Shown: positions 1 through 8,830, counted from the stretch's first letter. The stretch is 64,000 bases of DNA from DASQZK01 sp963809925 (GCA_963809925.1 CAWELH010000006.1:310001-374000); one strand, 5' to 3'. The notes: generated from the sequence alone by a model not told the origin. Numbers and translations are program-made.

Positions 1-307
1 AATCAGTAATTATCAATCTATCAAACATCTGACTTATTGATCCTGCTGAATGAGTTTCTGCGCTGGAGGAAATCACAAGGCTGTGATCGAATTCATTGAC
101 AATAGATGTCTTAACCCATTTTTTCAGATCGCCAAAATCAACGACCATCCCATTTTTTGGATCAGATGAGTCCGTCAGCGGTTCTCCTATGACAGTGATA
201 AAAAGTTTATAAGAATGGCCGTGGATATTGCTGCATGCACCATCATAATTCCATAACGCGTGAGCCATCTCAAATGAAAATTCCTTCGTTACTCTGATCA
301 ATGACAT
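1..307 (-). CDS. queD: 6-carboxytetrahydropterin synthase, partial (C-terminus cut by window edge)
   Basis: The first 102 codons of a QueD/6-pyruvoyl-tetrahydropterin synthase family enzyme read leftward from an ATG at 307 and run off the window. QueD converts dihydroneopterin triphosphate to 6-carboxytetrahydropterin in queuosine/7-deazaguanine synthesis. Visible residues fit: zinc ligands His16, His29 and His31, and the catalytic Cys25 in the C-x3-H-G-H arrangement (ACSNIHGHSY) that separates QueD from eukaryotic-type PTPS. A VVDFGDLK segment at about 55-62 and an EFDHS segment at 72-76 are also family-typical. The full protein would normally be about 120-140 residues, so only the tail is missing. 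No other queuosine gene is in the window. Confidence 0.9.
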   Translation of the reverse strand, partial: MSLIRVTKEFSFEMAHALWNYDGACSNIHGHSYKLFITVIGEPLTDSSDPKNGMVVDFGDLKKWVKTSIVNEFDHSLVISSSAETHSAGSISQMFDRLIITD

Positions 308-478
308 GAATTTCCGATTAAACCTATAAAGTTAGAATAAAACAAAGTAATGATGATAAGAGTTTACTCGCCTTATCACATAATGAAACAGCCATTCCAG
401 CGTGTCAGAAAGAATGGTTGAGGATCCGGCAGGATCAAGGTTCTCTAAAAGCAGGCAGGCATTGCGGACCTGAGCAGA

Positions 479-778
479 TCAATTGCAGGCGCATTTACTG
501 ATACAGTCAACGATACTGCTCAGATTGTCATTTTTGAGGGAATAAAATGTATTCTTGCCATCCCGCTGGGATGTAAGAACCCCTTTATCTTTTAAAATTC
601 CAAGATGATGGGAGGTTGTAGACTGTTCAATTTTTAACAATTCATGAATTTCTGTAACAGTGAGTTTCTTACCTTCATCAAGGAAATTAATGATGGCAAT
701 TCTCATTGGATGCGCGATGGCTTTGAGCATGTTAGCCGCTTTTTCGAGTTGGTCGGGGTTTAAATCACTGAATTTCAT
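479..778 (-). CDS. ArsR-family winged-helix regulator with C-terminal cysteine cluster
   Basis: A 99-residue ArsR/SmtB-type repressor. An AIAHPMRIAII segment (20-30) precedes a helix-turn-helix at about 39-66 (recognition helix around STTSHHLGILKD) and a beta-wing at about 67-82. The protein ends in three cysteines, Cys92, Cys96 and Cys98 (DCISKCACN), which could bind a metal or sense thiols or sulfide. This arrangement is not the classical alpha-3 ELCVCDL site of ArsR, so no ligand can be assigned. It is transcribed away from the polyprenyl synthase gene on its right and has no obvious target operon next to it. The fold assignment is firm; the signal is unknown. Confidence 0.85.
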   Translation of the reverse strand: MKFSDLNPDQLEKAANMLKAIAHPMRIAIINFLDEGKKLTVTEIHELLKIEQSTTSHHLGILKDKGVLTSQRDGKNTFYSLKNDNLSSIVDCISKCACN

Positions 779-844
779 TATATGTTTTTATTTAAGTCTT
801 GTGTTACCTGAAATTGATCGTTCGATACTGTAATTTAACAAATA

Positions 845-852
845 CAAATATA
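845..852 (-). promoter_or_regulatory. possible -7 box for the ArsR-type gene
   Basis: On the minus strand this reads TATATTTG, matching the Bacteroidota -7 consensus TAnnTTTG, about 67 bases upstream of the regulator's ATG. The surroundings are very AT-rich, so a chance match is possible. Confidence 0.35.
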
Positions 853-1079
853 TAAATATATTACCTGGAAAAATGATTTCACACAGCTTTTTTAAATATT
901 GTGAAAATTTTAACAATAATTGATACAAACGAAAAATCCAATGATTCCAAAGTTTGCAAAGAAAATAAATACTGGAAAGATATGAAGGATTCTAGCTGGC
1001 TTCTAAATTATAAGGCAGGTTATTGCTAATTTAATAACAGCAGACAGGCAAAAAAATGTCTATATATTAAAATGAATAT

Positions 1080-1087
1080 TAACTTTG
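1080..1087 (+). promoter_or_regulatory. -7 promoter box for polyprenyl synthase gene
   Basis: TAACTTTG followed by TTGCAAAGGTA, the extended initiation-region pattern common in Bacteroidota (TAnnTTTG then CAAAGGTA). It lies 18 bases before the ATG at 1105. It also overlaps the upstream in-frame ATG at 1072, which argues against that start. Confidence 0.65.
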
Positions 1088-1104
1088 TTGCAAAGGTATT
1101 TTTA

Positions 1105-2079
1105 ATGGGTGATTTAAAACTGATACGGGAACCGATAAAAAAGGAGCTGGAAGAATTCGAAAAACAATTTAAGTCGGCGATGAAAAGCTCGGTTCCATTG
1201 CTCAATGTCATTACAAACTATATTCTCAGGCGGAAAGGCAAACAACTCAGACCAACTTTTGTACTCCTCACCTCCTCCATGCTCGGAGGCATCACCACGT
1301 CAAGTTACACAGCTGCATCCCTAATTGAATTGCTCCATACTGCCTCTCTCATACATGACGATGTTGTAGATGAGTCGTATCAACGTCGTGGATTTTTTTC
1401 ACTGAATGCGCTCTGGCGCTCAAAGATCGCTGTTTTAATGGGCGATTATCTGTTGGCCAAGGGCCTGCTTTTATCTGTTGAGCGTGAGGAATACGATTTA
1501 CTCAGTATCGTGTCGGAGGCGGTAAGGGAGATGAGTGAGGGCGAGCTTTTGCAGTTACGCAAGTCGTTGAAATTAAATATCACCATGGATGAATATTTTG
1601 AGATCATCCGTAAGAAGACGGCAGCCTTAATTGCTGCCTGTACTGCAAGTGGCGCAAGAGCAGTAAGTACCGATGCCGATGTGATAGCCAGGATGAAATC
1701 GTTTGGAGAATATGCTGGTATAGCGTTTCAGATTAAGGATGATCTATTTGATTTTAGCAAAAATGGAAATATTGGTAAGCCCACTGGCAATGATATCAAG
1801 GAAAAGAAGATGACCTTACCATTGATTTACGCCCTGGAGCAGGGAAGCAAAGCTGAAAAGACGAAGATCATCCGAATCATCCGACACCACAACAAGAATA
1901 CAAGAAAGGTCGATGAGGTCCTTGATTTTGTCGACAAGTACAACGGCCTCGAATTTGCTGAAGGGCGAATGAAACTGTACAAGGACAAGGCCCTTGAAAT
2001 TCTTTACTCATTCCCACAAAATCCTGCAAGAGAGTCACTTGCGCTTCTTGTTAACTTCACCGTGGAGCGGAATAAGTAG
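1105..2079 (+). CDS. all-trans polyprenyl diphosphate synthase
   Basis: A 324-residue polyprenyl synthetase (IspA/IspB family) that adds isopentenyl diphosphate units to an allylic starter, probably making the menaquinone side-chain precursor. The first aspartate-rich motif is DDVVD at 85-89 and the second is DDLFD at 212-216. The GKQLRP substrate-binding segment sits near residue 45-50. An in-frame ATG at 1072 would add 11 residues, but a canonical promoter -7 box lies inside that extension, so the ATG at 1105 is preferred. Chain length cannot be read with certainty; the octaprenyl/heptaprenyl class is most likely. A UbiA prenyltransferase at 60.5-61.6 kb could use the product. Confidence 0.92.
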   Translation: MGDLKLIREPIKKELEEFEKQFKSAMKSSVPLLNVITNYILRRKGKQLRPTFVLLTSSMLGGITTSSYTAASLIELLHTASLIHDDVVDESYQRRGFFSLNALWRSKIAVLMGDYLLAKGLLLSVEREEYDLLSIVSEAVREMSEGELLQLRKSLKLNITMDEYFEIIRKKTAALIAACTASGARAVSTDADVIARMKSFGEYAGIAFQIKDDLFDFSKNGNIGKPTGNDIKEKKMTLPLIYALEQGSKAEKTKIIRIIRHHNKNTRKVDEVLDFVDKYNGLEFAEGRMKLYKDKALEILYSFPQNPARESLALLVNFTVERNK

Positions 2080-2576
2080 TTCATCCAGGAATTCAATAAA
2101 ACGTGTTTTGCATTTGAGGTAAATAGCTATATGTCTGATATATAGATAATTAAGACTGTTTTAAGGAAAAATGGAGAGAGATAGAAAGTGAGAGGGTTTT
2201 GAAATTGAAGATATGTTCTCGATCTTAAAATCAGTCTCTTCAATTCAACAAATAAGAAGTTAGGGAGTTAGGAAGTTATGGATGTCCTTTACATCACTCT
2301 TCAATTCAACAATTCAACAATTCAACAATTCAACAACTCAACAATTCAACAACTCAACAACTCAACAATTCAACAATTCAACAACTCAACAAATAATACG
2401 TGAGTCAGATGTATATTGAAACATTCAGCCGTCGTATATGACAGAGAGCTTCAAATAACCCCCATTTTCCGGGTCTATGTTCTGGTTGCAAATAAATACC
2501 CGATCCTTGAAAGGTCAACATGCCACAAAATCACATATAAACAGTTCTGCTATAGCTATTTATAATGGTATACATG
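2080..2576. other. convergent intergenic region with tandem repeat
   Basis: 497 bases between the convergent polyprenyl synthase and uvrC genes. The notable content is the 8-bp tandem array at 2303-2390 and a related short segment at about 2238-2253 (TTCAATTCAACAAATAA), whose end resembles the end of the array. No coding frame or clear terminator is seen. Confidence 0.6.
2303..2390. repeat. 8-bp tandem repeat, 11 units (AAYTCAAC)
   Basis: Eleven uninterrupted head-to-tail octamers. Seven are AATTCAAC and four are AACTCAAC (units 5, 7, 8 and 11). The period is exactly 8 with no indels. The array is non-coding and lies between two gene 3' ends. Such arrays commonly vary in copy number by slippage. 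Confidence 0.95.
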
Positions 2577-4385
2577 TTATTTCACTTTCAGCTGTTCCAG
2601 CAGTATTTTCGTCTTTGAACTACCAATGAGGGCTTCAATGTTTTCTTTTGTTGCATTTTTAATGCCCTGCAGGGACCCGAAGCTGGAAATGAGTTTTTCT
2701 ATGGATTTCTCACCAATGCCTTTTATTGAATCCAGCTCTGATGTGGTCATGGTTCCCGAGCGTTTTTGACGGTGGAAGGTAATACCAAATCGGTGGGCTT
2801 CGTTGCGTATTTGTTGAATGACCTTCAGTGATTCGGAATTTTTATCAATATAAAGTGGTACCGGGTCATCCGGAAAATATATTTCTTCAAGCCGTTTTGC
2901 GATCCCGATGATGGCAATTTTACCACGAAGATTTAATGCTTCCAGACTTTTAACAGCGGCATTAAGTTGTCCTTTGCCGCCATCGATGACAATAAGTTGA
3001 GGCAGTGGTTGTTCTTCGGTAAGTAATCGGTTATATCTTCTGTAGACGATTTCAGCCATTGAGGCGAAATCATCCGGACCTGTAACTGTTTTAATATTGA
3101 AATGCCGATATTCAGTCTTGTTTGGTTTTGCATTTTTAAAGACCACACATGCCGCAACCGGGTTTGATCCCTGGATATTACTATTATCAAAACATTCAAT
3201 GTGGACCGGAAGCACACTCATTCTAAGATCTTTTTTTAAGGTAGTAAGGATTCGCTCTGTGGATCGTAATGGAGCTGCGTTGGCTTTTTGCTTCTTCCGG
3301 TCCATCATAAAATACCGGGCATTTCTGCCCGAAAGTTCCAGAAGCTTAAGCTTATCTCCTTTTTGAGGTACAATGGCTTTTGTCGCATCCGGCATATTTT
3401 TTACCTTAAACGGAAGTAGAATTTCTCTTGAATTGCTAAAGAGGCGTTGCCTGATATCTATCATGGCATATTCGAGTATTTCCTCTTTTGACTCATCCAG
3501 TTTCTTTTTGATTTCGACGGTATGAGCTTGAATGATAGCTCCGTTGATGACTTTTAGAAAATTAACATATGCTGAGAATTCATCGTCAACATAGGAAAAT
3601 ACATCGATATTATGGATTGAAGGGTTTACAATTGTTGATTTCATCTGGAACTTCTCCAGTGCCAGAATTTTTTGCCTCACGTTCTCCGCCTGTTCATATT
3701 CATAGTCCATTGCGAACTGATTCATACGAGTTTTCAGGTAATCAATCACGTCCTTCAAATTACCTTTTAATATATCATGGATCTGTCCAATGGTCTGCAT
3801 ATAATCTTCTGACGTTTGAAATGCTTCGCAAGGTCCTTTACAGTTTCCAATATGGTATTCCAGGCACACCTTAAATTTCCCCATATTGATGTTTTCATCA
3901 GATAGGTTTAAGCTACAGGTTCTCAGTTTATAGAGTTCCTTGACCAGGCCAATCAAGGTTCTGACTGTGGCAGCTGAGGTGTACGGTCCGTAATAATCAG
4001 ATCCATCCCTGATAACCTTCCGGGTCGAAAACACTCTTGGAAACCGTTCATTCTTAATACAGATCCATGGAAAAGTTTTATCATCCTTTAGATTGATATT
4101 ATACCTGGGCTGGTATTTTTTAATAAGGTTATTTTCAAGAAGGAGTGCATCAGATTCCGAATTAACCACAATGTGATTAATATCAGAAATCCGTTTAACG
4201 AGAACACGGATCTTATTGTTCTCATGCTGTTTTTTATTAAAATACGATGAAACTCTTTTCTTTAGTGATTTGGCTTTGCCAATGTAAATGATCTTCCCCT
4301 TTTCATCAAGAAATTGATAGACGCCAGGTTTTTCCGGCAGATGCCTTACTTTTTCCGTCACAATAGATTTGAAGTCTGCGCTCAT
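2577..4385 (-). CDS. uvrC: excinuclease ABC subunit C
   Basis: A 602-residue UvrC, the dual-incision nuclease of nucleotide excision repair, which acts with UvrA and UvrB. The domains are in the normal order. A GIY-YIG nuclease lies at the N-terminus (KPGVYQFLD and IIYIGKAKSLKKR, residues 19-44). A cysteine-bearing segment follows around 155-190 and a UVR segment at about 205-240. The RNase H-like second nuclease has CFDNSN near residue 395-400 and VIDGGKGQLN further on. A helix-hairpin-helix tail carries LDSIKGIGEKSIEKL. Its ATG overlaps the ade stop as ATGA, so it is translationally coupled downstream of ade. It appears intact. Confidence 0.97.
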   Translation of the reverse strand: MSADFKSIVTEKVRHLPEKPGVYQFLDEKGKIIYIGKAKSLKKRVSSYFNKKQHENNKIRVLVKRISDINHIVVNSESDALLLENNLIKKYQPRYNINLKDDKTFPWICIKNERFPRVFSTRKVIRDGSDYYGPYTSAATVRTLIGLVKELYKLRTCSLNLSDENINMGKFKVCLEYHIGNCKGPCEAFQTSEDYMQTIGQIHDILKGNLKDVIDYLKTRMNQFAMDYEYEQAENVRQKILALEKFQMKSTIVNPSIHNIDVFSYVDDEFSAYVNFLKVINGAIIQAHTVEIKKKLDESKEEILEYAMIDIRQRLFSNSREILLPFKVKNMPDATKAIVPQKGDKLKLLELSGRNARYFMMDRKKQKANAAPLRSTERILTTLKKDLRMSVLPVHIECFDNSNIQGSNPVAACVVFKNAKPNKTEYRHFNIKTVTGPDDFASMAEIVYRRYNRLLTEEQPLPQLIVIDGGKGQLNAAVKSLEALNLRGKIAIIGIAKRLEEIYFPDDPVPLYIDKNSESLKVIQQIRNEAHRFGITFHRQKRSGTMTTSELDSIKGIGEKSIEKLISSFGSLQGIKNATKENIEALIGSSKTKILLEQLKVK

Positions 4386-6022
4386 AGTTCATTTTCAAAT
4401 AATGACGTGAAAGCAAAGTGGTTTACATCAAACAATCCCTGATTTCCAATCTTTAACTCCGGAATTACCAAAAGTGCCATAAAAGACAGGGTCATAAAGG
4501 GTGCTCTCAGTGTAGTACCGGACAGTTTAGCCAGTTTATCGATGTAGGCATAACGTCGTGCTGTTTCATCTGCCGGCATGTCGGATATGATCCCTGCCAC
4601 GGGAAGTGGTAATCCTGTTATTTTCATTCCGTCATGAATTGCGATCCCTCCCCTGTTCTGATTTATCCATTCAATAATCTCCAGCATTTCCTGGTCATTT
4701 GTTCCTACCACAATAATATTATGGCTGTCGTGAGCGATGGATGAAGCAAGTGCGCCCCTCGTGAGACCAAAATTATGAATAAATCCAACCGCAGGCTTCT
4801 CCGGCTTATACCGGTTTACCACGGCTATTTTCAAGATATCGTTTTCAATATCCTGTAGAACTAATCCGTCCTTCACCTTTGGTTGAACAAAGTACGTTCC
4901 GGTTATCAGTTCACCATCCCTTGCTTCTATCACCCGTATTCGTCCTTTTTTAGCTGTGATGCTAAGATCGGCAGGCTTAGGTTGATTACCTAAAAAATTA
5001 TTCGGCGTTTCCTGGATCCCTGCTTTAAAGTTCAGCCTGACACCATCAAACACTCTAACGCCATTTATAAATGTTGAAGATATTTTGAAATCCACTAAAT
5101 CATGAACAATAACCATATCGGCAAAATCGCCAATTCTCAACATTCCCACGTTTAGGTGATAATGGAATACCGGATTTTTACTAATGGCCTTAATCAGATT
5201 AAACACATTAAGCCCTTTTGCAATCCCTTTCCGTAAAAGAATGTCCAGATGACCTTTGACCAGGTCATCTGGATGCAAATCGTCAGAGCATAACATTACC
5301 TGTTCCGGAAATTCATCAATCAATGGATATAACTTTTCAAAATTTCTAGCAGCGCTTCCCTCCCTGATTTGAATGATCATCCCCTTCTCAATTTTTTCGC
5401 GGGCTTCTGTATAGGTAGTGCATTCATGATCGGTTTGGATACCGGCCGAAATATATGCATCCAAATCCTCTCCTGTCAATCCCGGAGCATGCCCATCAAT
5501 TTTCTTATGATTTCTTCTTGCCGAATTGAGCTTTTCCATAACCTCCGCATCCTTGTGAAGAACACCCGGAAAATTCATCATTTCAGATAGAAAATAGATA
5601 TCCTCCCGCTGAAGTAGTTGATTAACTAAATCTGCATCCAGGACAGCACCGGAAGTTTCAAAACCAGTAGCAGGAACGCAGCTTGGTGCACCAAAATAAA
5701 ACTTAAAGGGGACAGATTTGCCATTTCTAATCATATACTCAACACCTTCAAGACCGAGTACATTGGCAATCTCATGTGGGTCGGATACCGTAGCAACGGT
5801 ACCATGCCGTACAGCAGCCTCAGCAAAATGTGCCGGAGTCACCATAGAACTTTCGATATGGATATGTGCATCGACCAATGCCGGAAGAATATAGTTTTCC
5901 ACAACCTTGTCGATTCGTTCAATGTCGGTGATGATTCCGTTGGTAATCCTCACAATGCCCGGATAAATGGCTTCATGAAAAATATCCACGATATTTCCGG
6001 TGATTTCTTTGACCTGAGTCAT
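4382..6022 (-). CDS. ade: adenine deaminase
   Basis: A 546-residue adenine deaminase of the amidohydrolase superfamily, converting adenine to hypoxanthine in purine salvage. Metal-binding HIHIES lies at about 53-58. HGTVATVSDPHEIANVLG, GHAPGL and the CSDDLHPDDL segment with its metal-site aspartate are all present. The C-terminal small domain ends with TLSFMALLVIPELKI. An upstream in-frame ATG at 6055 would add MFHVEHEKFSC, but those codons are simply the translated parS palindrome, so I take the ATG at 6022. It is coupled to uvrC by a 4-base overlap. Confidence 0.95.
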   Translation of the reverse strand: MTQVKEITGNIVDIFHEAIYPGIVRITNGIITDIERIDKVVENYILPALVDAHIHIESSMVTPAHFAEAAVRHGTVATVSDPHEIANVLGLEGVEYMIRNGKSVPFKFYFGAPSCVPATGFETSGAVLDADLVNQLLQREDIYFLSEMMNFPGVLHKDAEVMEKLNSARRNHKKIDGHAPGLTGEDLDAYISAGIQTDHECTTYTEAREKIEKGMIIQIREGSAARNFEKLYPLIDEFPEQVMLCSDDLHPDDLVKGHLDILLRKGIAKGLNVFNLIKAISKNPVFHYHLNVGMLRIGDFADMVIVHDLVDFKISSTFINGVRVFDGVRLNFKAGIQETPNNFLGNQPKPADLSITAKKGRIRVIEARDGELITGTYFVQPKVKDGLVLQDIENDILKIAVVNRYKPEKPAVGFIHNFGLTRGALASSIAHDSHNIIVVGTNDQEMLEIIEWINQNRGGIAIHDGMKITGLPLPVAGIISDMPADETARRYAYIDKLAKLSGTTLRAPFMTLSFMALLVIPELKIGNQGLFDVNHFAFTSLFENEL

Positions 6023-6038
6023 ACAAGAAAATTTTTCA

Positions 6039-6054
6039 TGTTCCACGTGGAACA
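6039..6054. promoter_or_regulatory. parS-type centromere site (copy 1)
   Basis: A perfect 16-bp palindrome, TGTTCCACGTGGAACA, matching the known ParB-binding parS consensus (TGTTnCACGTGnAACA). It abuts copy 2 with no spacer. It lies upstream of the ade start and downstream of mnmG. parA/parB are not in this window. Confidence 0.85.
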
Positions 6055-6070
6055 TGTTCCACGTGGAACA
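6055..6070. promoter_or_regulatory. parS-type centromere site (copy 2)
   Basis: A second identical 16-bp palindrome, TGTTCCACGTGGAACA, head-to-tail with copy 1. It ends exactly at the base before the mnmG stop codon (6071-6073). Two exact copies of a 16-mer palindrome side by side cannot reasonably be chance. Confidence 0.85.
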
Positions 6071-7945
6071 TTATCTGCCCATATACAATAATAGAACACT
6101 GACATCCGCAGGTGACACTCCGCTAATTCTCGAAGCTTCTCCAATTGTAACAGGTTTTTGCCGTGAAAGTTTTTGCCTGGCTTCGATCGACAATGATTTT
6201 AAAACTGAATAATCAATGCCAGGCTTAATAGATATCCCTTCCAGTCTTTTGATCTTTTCAGCCATAGTCTTTTCTCTTTCGATATAGCCTTCATACTTAA
6301 TAAACACTTCAACCGCTTCCAGTATTTCGTTTTTTCTGTTTCCCAGCGATTCTACCATCTCATTCAAAGGTTTGAAAAATAGGAGTACATCTTGAATAGA
6401 AACTGAGGCCGTTTTATTAATTCTACAGCTTTGATCTTCTGTTTCAAAGGACTTGTTCCTCTCTCAGCAAGTAATCCATTAATCTCATCCGGTGAAATAC
6501 TGTTTTCAGTTAGATATTTATGGATTGTCTCCTTAATCTTTGACTTTTCGTACAGAAGCTTTACTCTTTCCTCATTTGCCAAGCCAATATCGTAACTTAA
6601 AAGGGTGAGTCGTTCATCGGCATCATCCTGTCGAAGAAGTAATCGATATTCAGCCCTGGAGGTAAACATTCTGTATGGCTCATCCACACCTTTTGTAATC
6701 AGATCATCGATAAGTACCCCAATATATGCCTGGTCCCGTCCAAGAATGAATTCTCCTTTTCCCATAACGCTTAAAGCTGCATTGATCCCTGCCATGATAC
6801 CTTGCGCCGCCGCTTCTTCATACCCTGTAGTGCCATTAATCTGACCGGCGAAGTACAAGTTCCTTACAAGCTTCGTCTCCAGGGTATGCTTCAATTGGAT
6901 AGGTGGATAGTAATCGTATTCAATCGCATATCCAGGTCTAAAAATACGGACCTGTTCAAGTCCTTCAATCATTCTAAGCGCACTATACTGCACATGCAAA
7001 GGCAATGAACTCGAAAATCCGTTAATATAATATTCCATTGTCGATTCACCCTCCGGCTCCAGAAATAACTGATGTTGTTCTTTATCAGCAAAGGTTCTTA
7101 TTTTATCTTCAATGCTGGGACAATATCTGGGACCAGTACCCTTTATTGAACCATTGAATAGCGGTGACTCATCAAATCCGGTTTTAAGTTCAGTATGAAC
7201 AGCAGAATTCGTATACGTTATATAACAACTCTTATGATTAGTATAATCAACTTCATAATCAAGAAATGAAAACTTCCGGCCTTCAAAATCACCTTTCTGT
7301 TCTGCAAGTTTACTAAAATCTATGGTTCGGCCATCAAGTCGGGCCGGTGTTCCGGTTTTCATTCTTCCAACTTCAAAACCAAATCCAGCAAGTTGAGCAC
7401 TTAAGCCTTCTGAAGAAGGTTCAGAGGCTCTCCCACCCCGAATCTGTTTTGCACCAATATGCATCAATCCATTTTCAAATGTTCCGTTTGTAAGAATAAC
7501 CGTGGTAGAAAAGAAATTCATTCCCATTTTTGTTTTAACTCCGGTAACAACTTCGTTCTGAAAAATGAAACCTGTTACCATATCCTGCCAGAAATCAAGA
7601 TTCTTTGTATTTTCCAACATTTCTCTCCACACCATCGTGAATTTCATTCTGTCGCATTGCGCACGTGGACTCCACATAGCCGGACCTTTTGACCGATTAA
7701 GCATTCTGAAATTGGATCATCGACTGGTCGGTAACCAAGCCACTATAACCACCCAAAGCATCAATTTCACGAACGATTTGTCCCTTTGCAACACCACCCA
7801 TCGCAGGGTTACAACTCATCTGAGCAATTTTTGTCATATCCATAGTAATCAGAAGGACATGACAACCCATGTTGGCAGCAGCTGCAGCAGCCTCACTACC
7901 GGCATGACCGGCTCCAACCACAATAACATCATACTCTTGCAACAT
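6071..7945 (-). pseudogene. mnmG: tRNA uridine-5-carboxymethylaminomethyl modification enzyme MnmG, with two frameshifts
   Basis: MnmG (GidA) is the FAD protein that works with MnmE to modify U34 of certain tRNAs. The frame is broken twice. One extra T in a TTT run (7709-7711) ends the N-terminal frame after IQF, where the family reads IQFRMLNRSKGPAMWSPRAQ. One missing G near 6403 ends the middle frame after KRPQ; restoring it gives VSIQDVLLFFKPLNEMVES. The two changes cancel, so outer parts share a frame, and the repaired protein is 624 residues, the normal length. The FAD motif GAGHAGSE is at 11-18, and the C-terminal TIGEASRISGVSPADVSVLL helical domain is present. The ATG at 7945 is preferred over one at 7984 because a promoter -7 box lies between them. 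Sequencing error is at least as likely as real decay. Confidence 0.9.
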
Positions 7946-7961
7946 AAATATAATTTTGCTG

Positions 7962-7969
7962 CAAAGGTA
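7962..7969 (-). promoter_or_regulatory. -7 promoter box for mnmG
   Basis: The minus strand reads TACCTTTG followed by CAGCAAAATTATA, matching the Bacteroidota TAnnTTTG box, 17 bases before the mnmG ATG at 7945. It suggests mnmG can be transcribed separately from ybeY. Confidence 0.55.
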
Positions 7970-7997
7970 ATTATTTAATTCCAATATAAATAAGTGA

Positions 7998-8429
7998 TCA
8001 GACGATTAAAAGGGCTTCAATCGTCGACAGAGCAAGGTCTTCGGCTGTACGCATTTCAGCCTTTTCATTTTCTGTATTATCCTTAAATCCGATAAAATGT
8101 AAAATGCCGTGCACGATAACTCGTTTCAGTTCCTGATTGAAACTAACTTGAAATGTAGTGGCATTCTCAACAACTCTTTCAACACTAATAAATATATCAC
8201 CATTAATCAGGCTATCAGCACTATAATCAAAACTGATAATATCAGTGTAGTAATCGTGACCCAGATAAATCTTGTTGATACTAAGAATTTGCCGATCAGA
8301 AGTAAAAATAAAATTAATATCTCCAGTGTCTTTCTTATAACCGGAAATAACCAATTTTATCCACTTTTTGATTTTGAATTGATTTTTTGGAAGGAAAATG
8401 TAATCTTCATTATGGAAATAAATGGGCAC
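7998..8429 (-). CDS. ybeY: endoribonuclease YbeY (rRNA maturation factor)
   Basis: A 143-residue YbeY, a metal-dependent single-strand RNase needed for 16S rRNA 3'-end maturation and 70S quality control. The signature HGILHFIGFKD puts His107 and His111 as zinc ligands. The usual third ligand (H-x3-H-x5-H) is Asp117 here, a substitution I believe is common in this phylum. LGHDYYTDIISFDY at 56-69 is the conserved central strand/helix region. It starts with GTG, which shares one base with the stop of the upstream anti-sigma-type gene (TAGTG), so the two are coupled. Confidence 0.92.
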   Translation of the reverse strand: MPIYFHNEDYIFLPKNQFKIKKWIKLVISGYKKDTGDINFIFTSDRQILSINKIYLGHDYYTDIISFDYSADSLINGDIFISVERVVENATTFQVSFNQELKRVIVHGILHFIGFKDNTENEKAEMRTAEDLALSTIEALLIV

Positions 8430-8830
8430 TAGATCCTGGTGTTAAAAGTAAGCGTCACCATGGCACCATTATATTGAAATTCCAAACCGTCAGAAAGTCG
8501 TTCCATAAGAAAAATACCACGGCCATTGATCTTTTCGAGATTTTCAGGAGCAGTAGGATCAGGCACATGTAAATAGTCGAAACCCTTACCCTGATCTTTA
8601 ATGATCACGAATAAAAGGTCCTCACTATTCTCCATATCAATCTCTACCATGAGATCTTCCTGTTGTGCGTTGCCATGGACAATTGCATTATTAGCGGCTT
8701 CTAGTGTAGCAATCATAACATTACCGTAGATTTCTTCAGATAGAGATAATTCTGCAGTTACCTCATCCACGAATTTCTCTACTAACCTAAGATTTTCGAC
8801 TTTAGATGGTATTTTCATTACTTTCTTCAT
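8429..8830 (-). CDS. anti-sigma-factor-type ATP-binding protein (RsbW-like HATPase)
   Basis: A 133-residue GHKL ATPase domain of the RsbW/SpoIIAB anti-sigma kinase type. The N-box is LEAANNAIVHGNA, the G1 box is IKDQGKGFD, and the G2 region is INGRGIFLMERLSD. There is no membrane or sensor domain. Such proteins phosphorylate an anti-sigma-factor antagonist or sequester a sigma factor, but no STAS partner or sigma gene is adjacent, so the partner is unknown. An in-frame ATG four codons downstream (8818) is an equally reasonable start. It is coupled to ybeY. Confidence 0.85.
   Translation of the reverse strand: MKKVMKIPSKVENLRLVEKFVDEVTAELSLSEEIYGNVMIATLEAANNAIVHGNAQQEDLMVEIDMENSEDLLFVIIKDQGKGFDYLHVPDPTAPENLEKINGRGIFLMERLSDGLEFQYNGAMVTLTFNTRI

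Larger units (their letters stand above)
779..1104. other. divergent intergenic region
   Basis: 326 bases between the ArsR-type gene and the polyprenyl synthase gene. The region is AT-rich. It holds a possible leftward -7 box (845-852) and a good rightward one (1080-1087). No open frame here looks coding and I see no RNA gene. Confidence 0.6.

Noticed and set aside
2303..2390. CRISPR array
   Set aside because: The 8-bp units have no spacers and no cas genes are nearby; it is a simple tandem repeat.
5245..5272. 10-bp perfect inverted repeat CCAGATGACC...GGTCATCTGG
   Set aside because: It lies inside the conserved DDLVKGHLD coding segment of ade and is explained by codon sequence; not a terminator.
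6022..6055. N-terminal extension of adenine deaminase beginning MFHVEH
   Set aside because: The codons are the parS palindrome itself; the family aligns from the internal ATG at 6022.
8350..8365. DnaA-box-like TTATCCACT
   Set aside because: A single partial match inside ybeY; not enough to place an origin despite the nearby parS.
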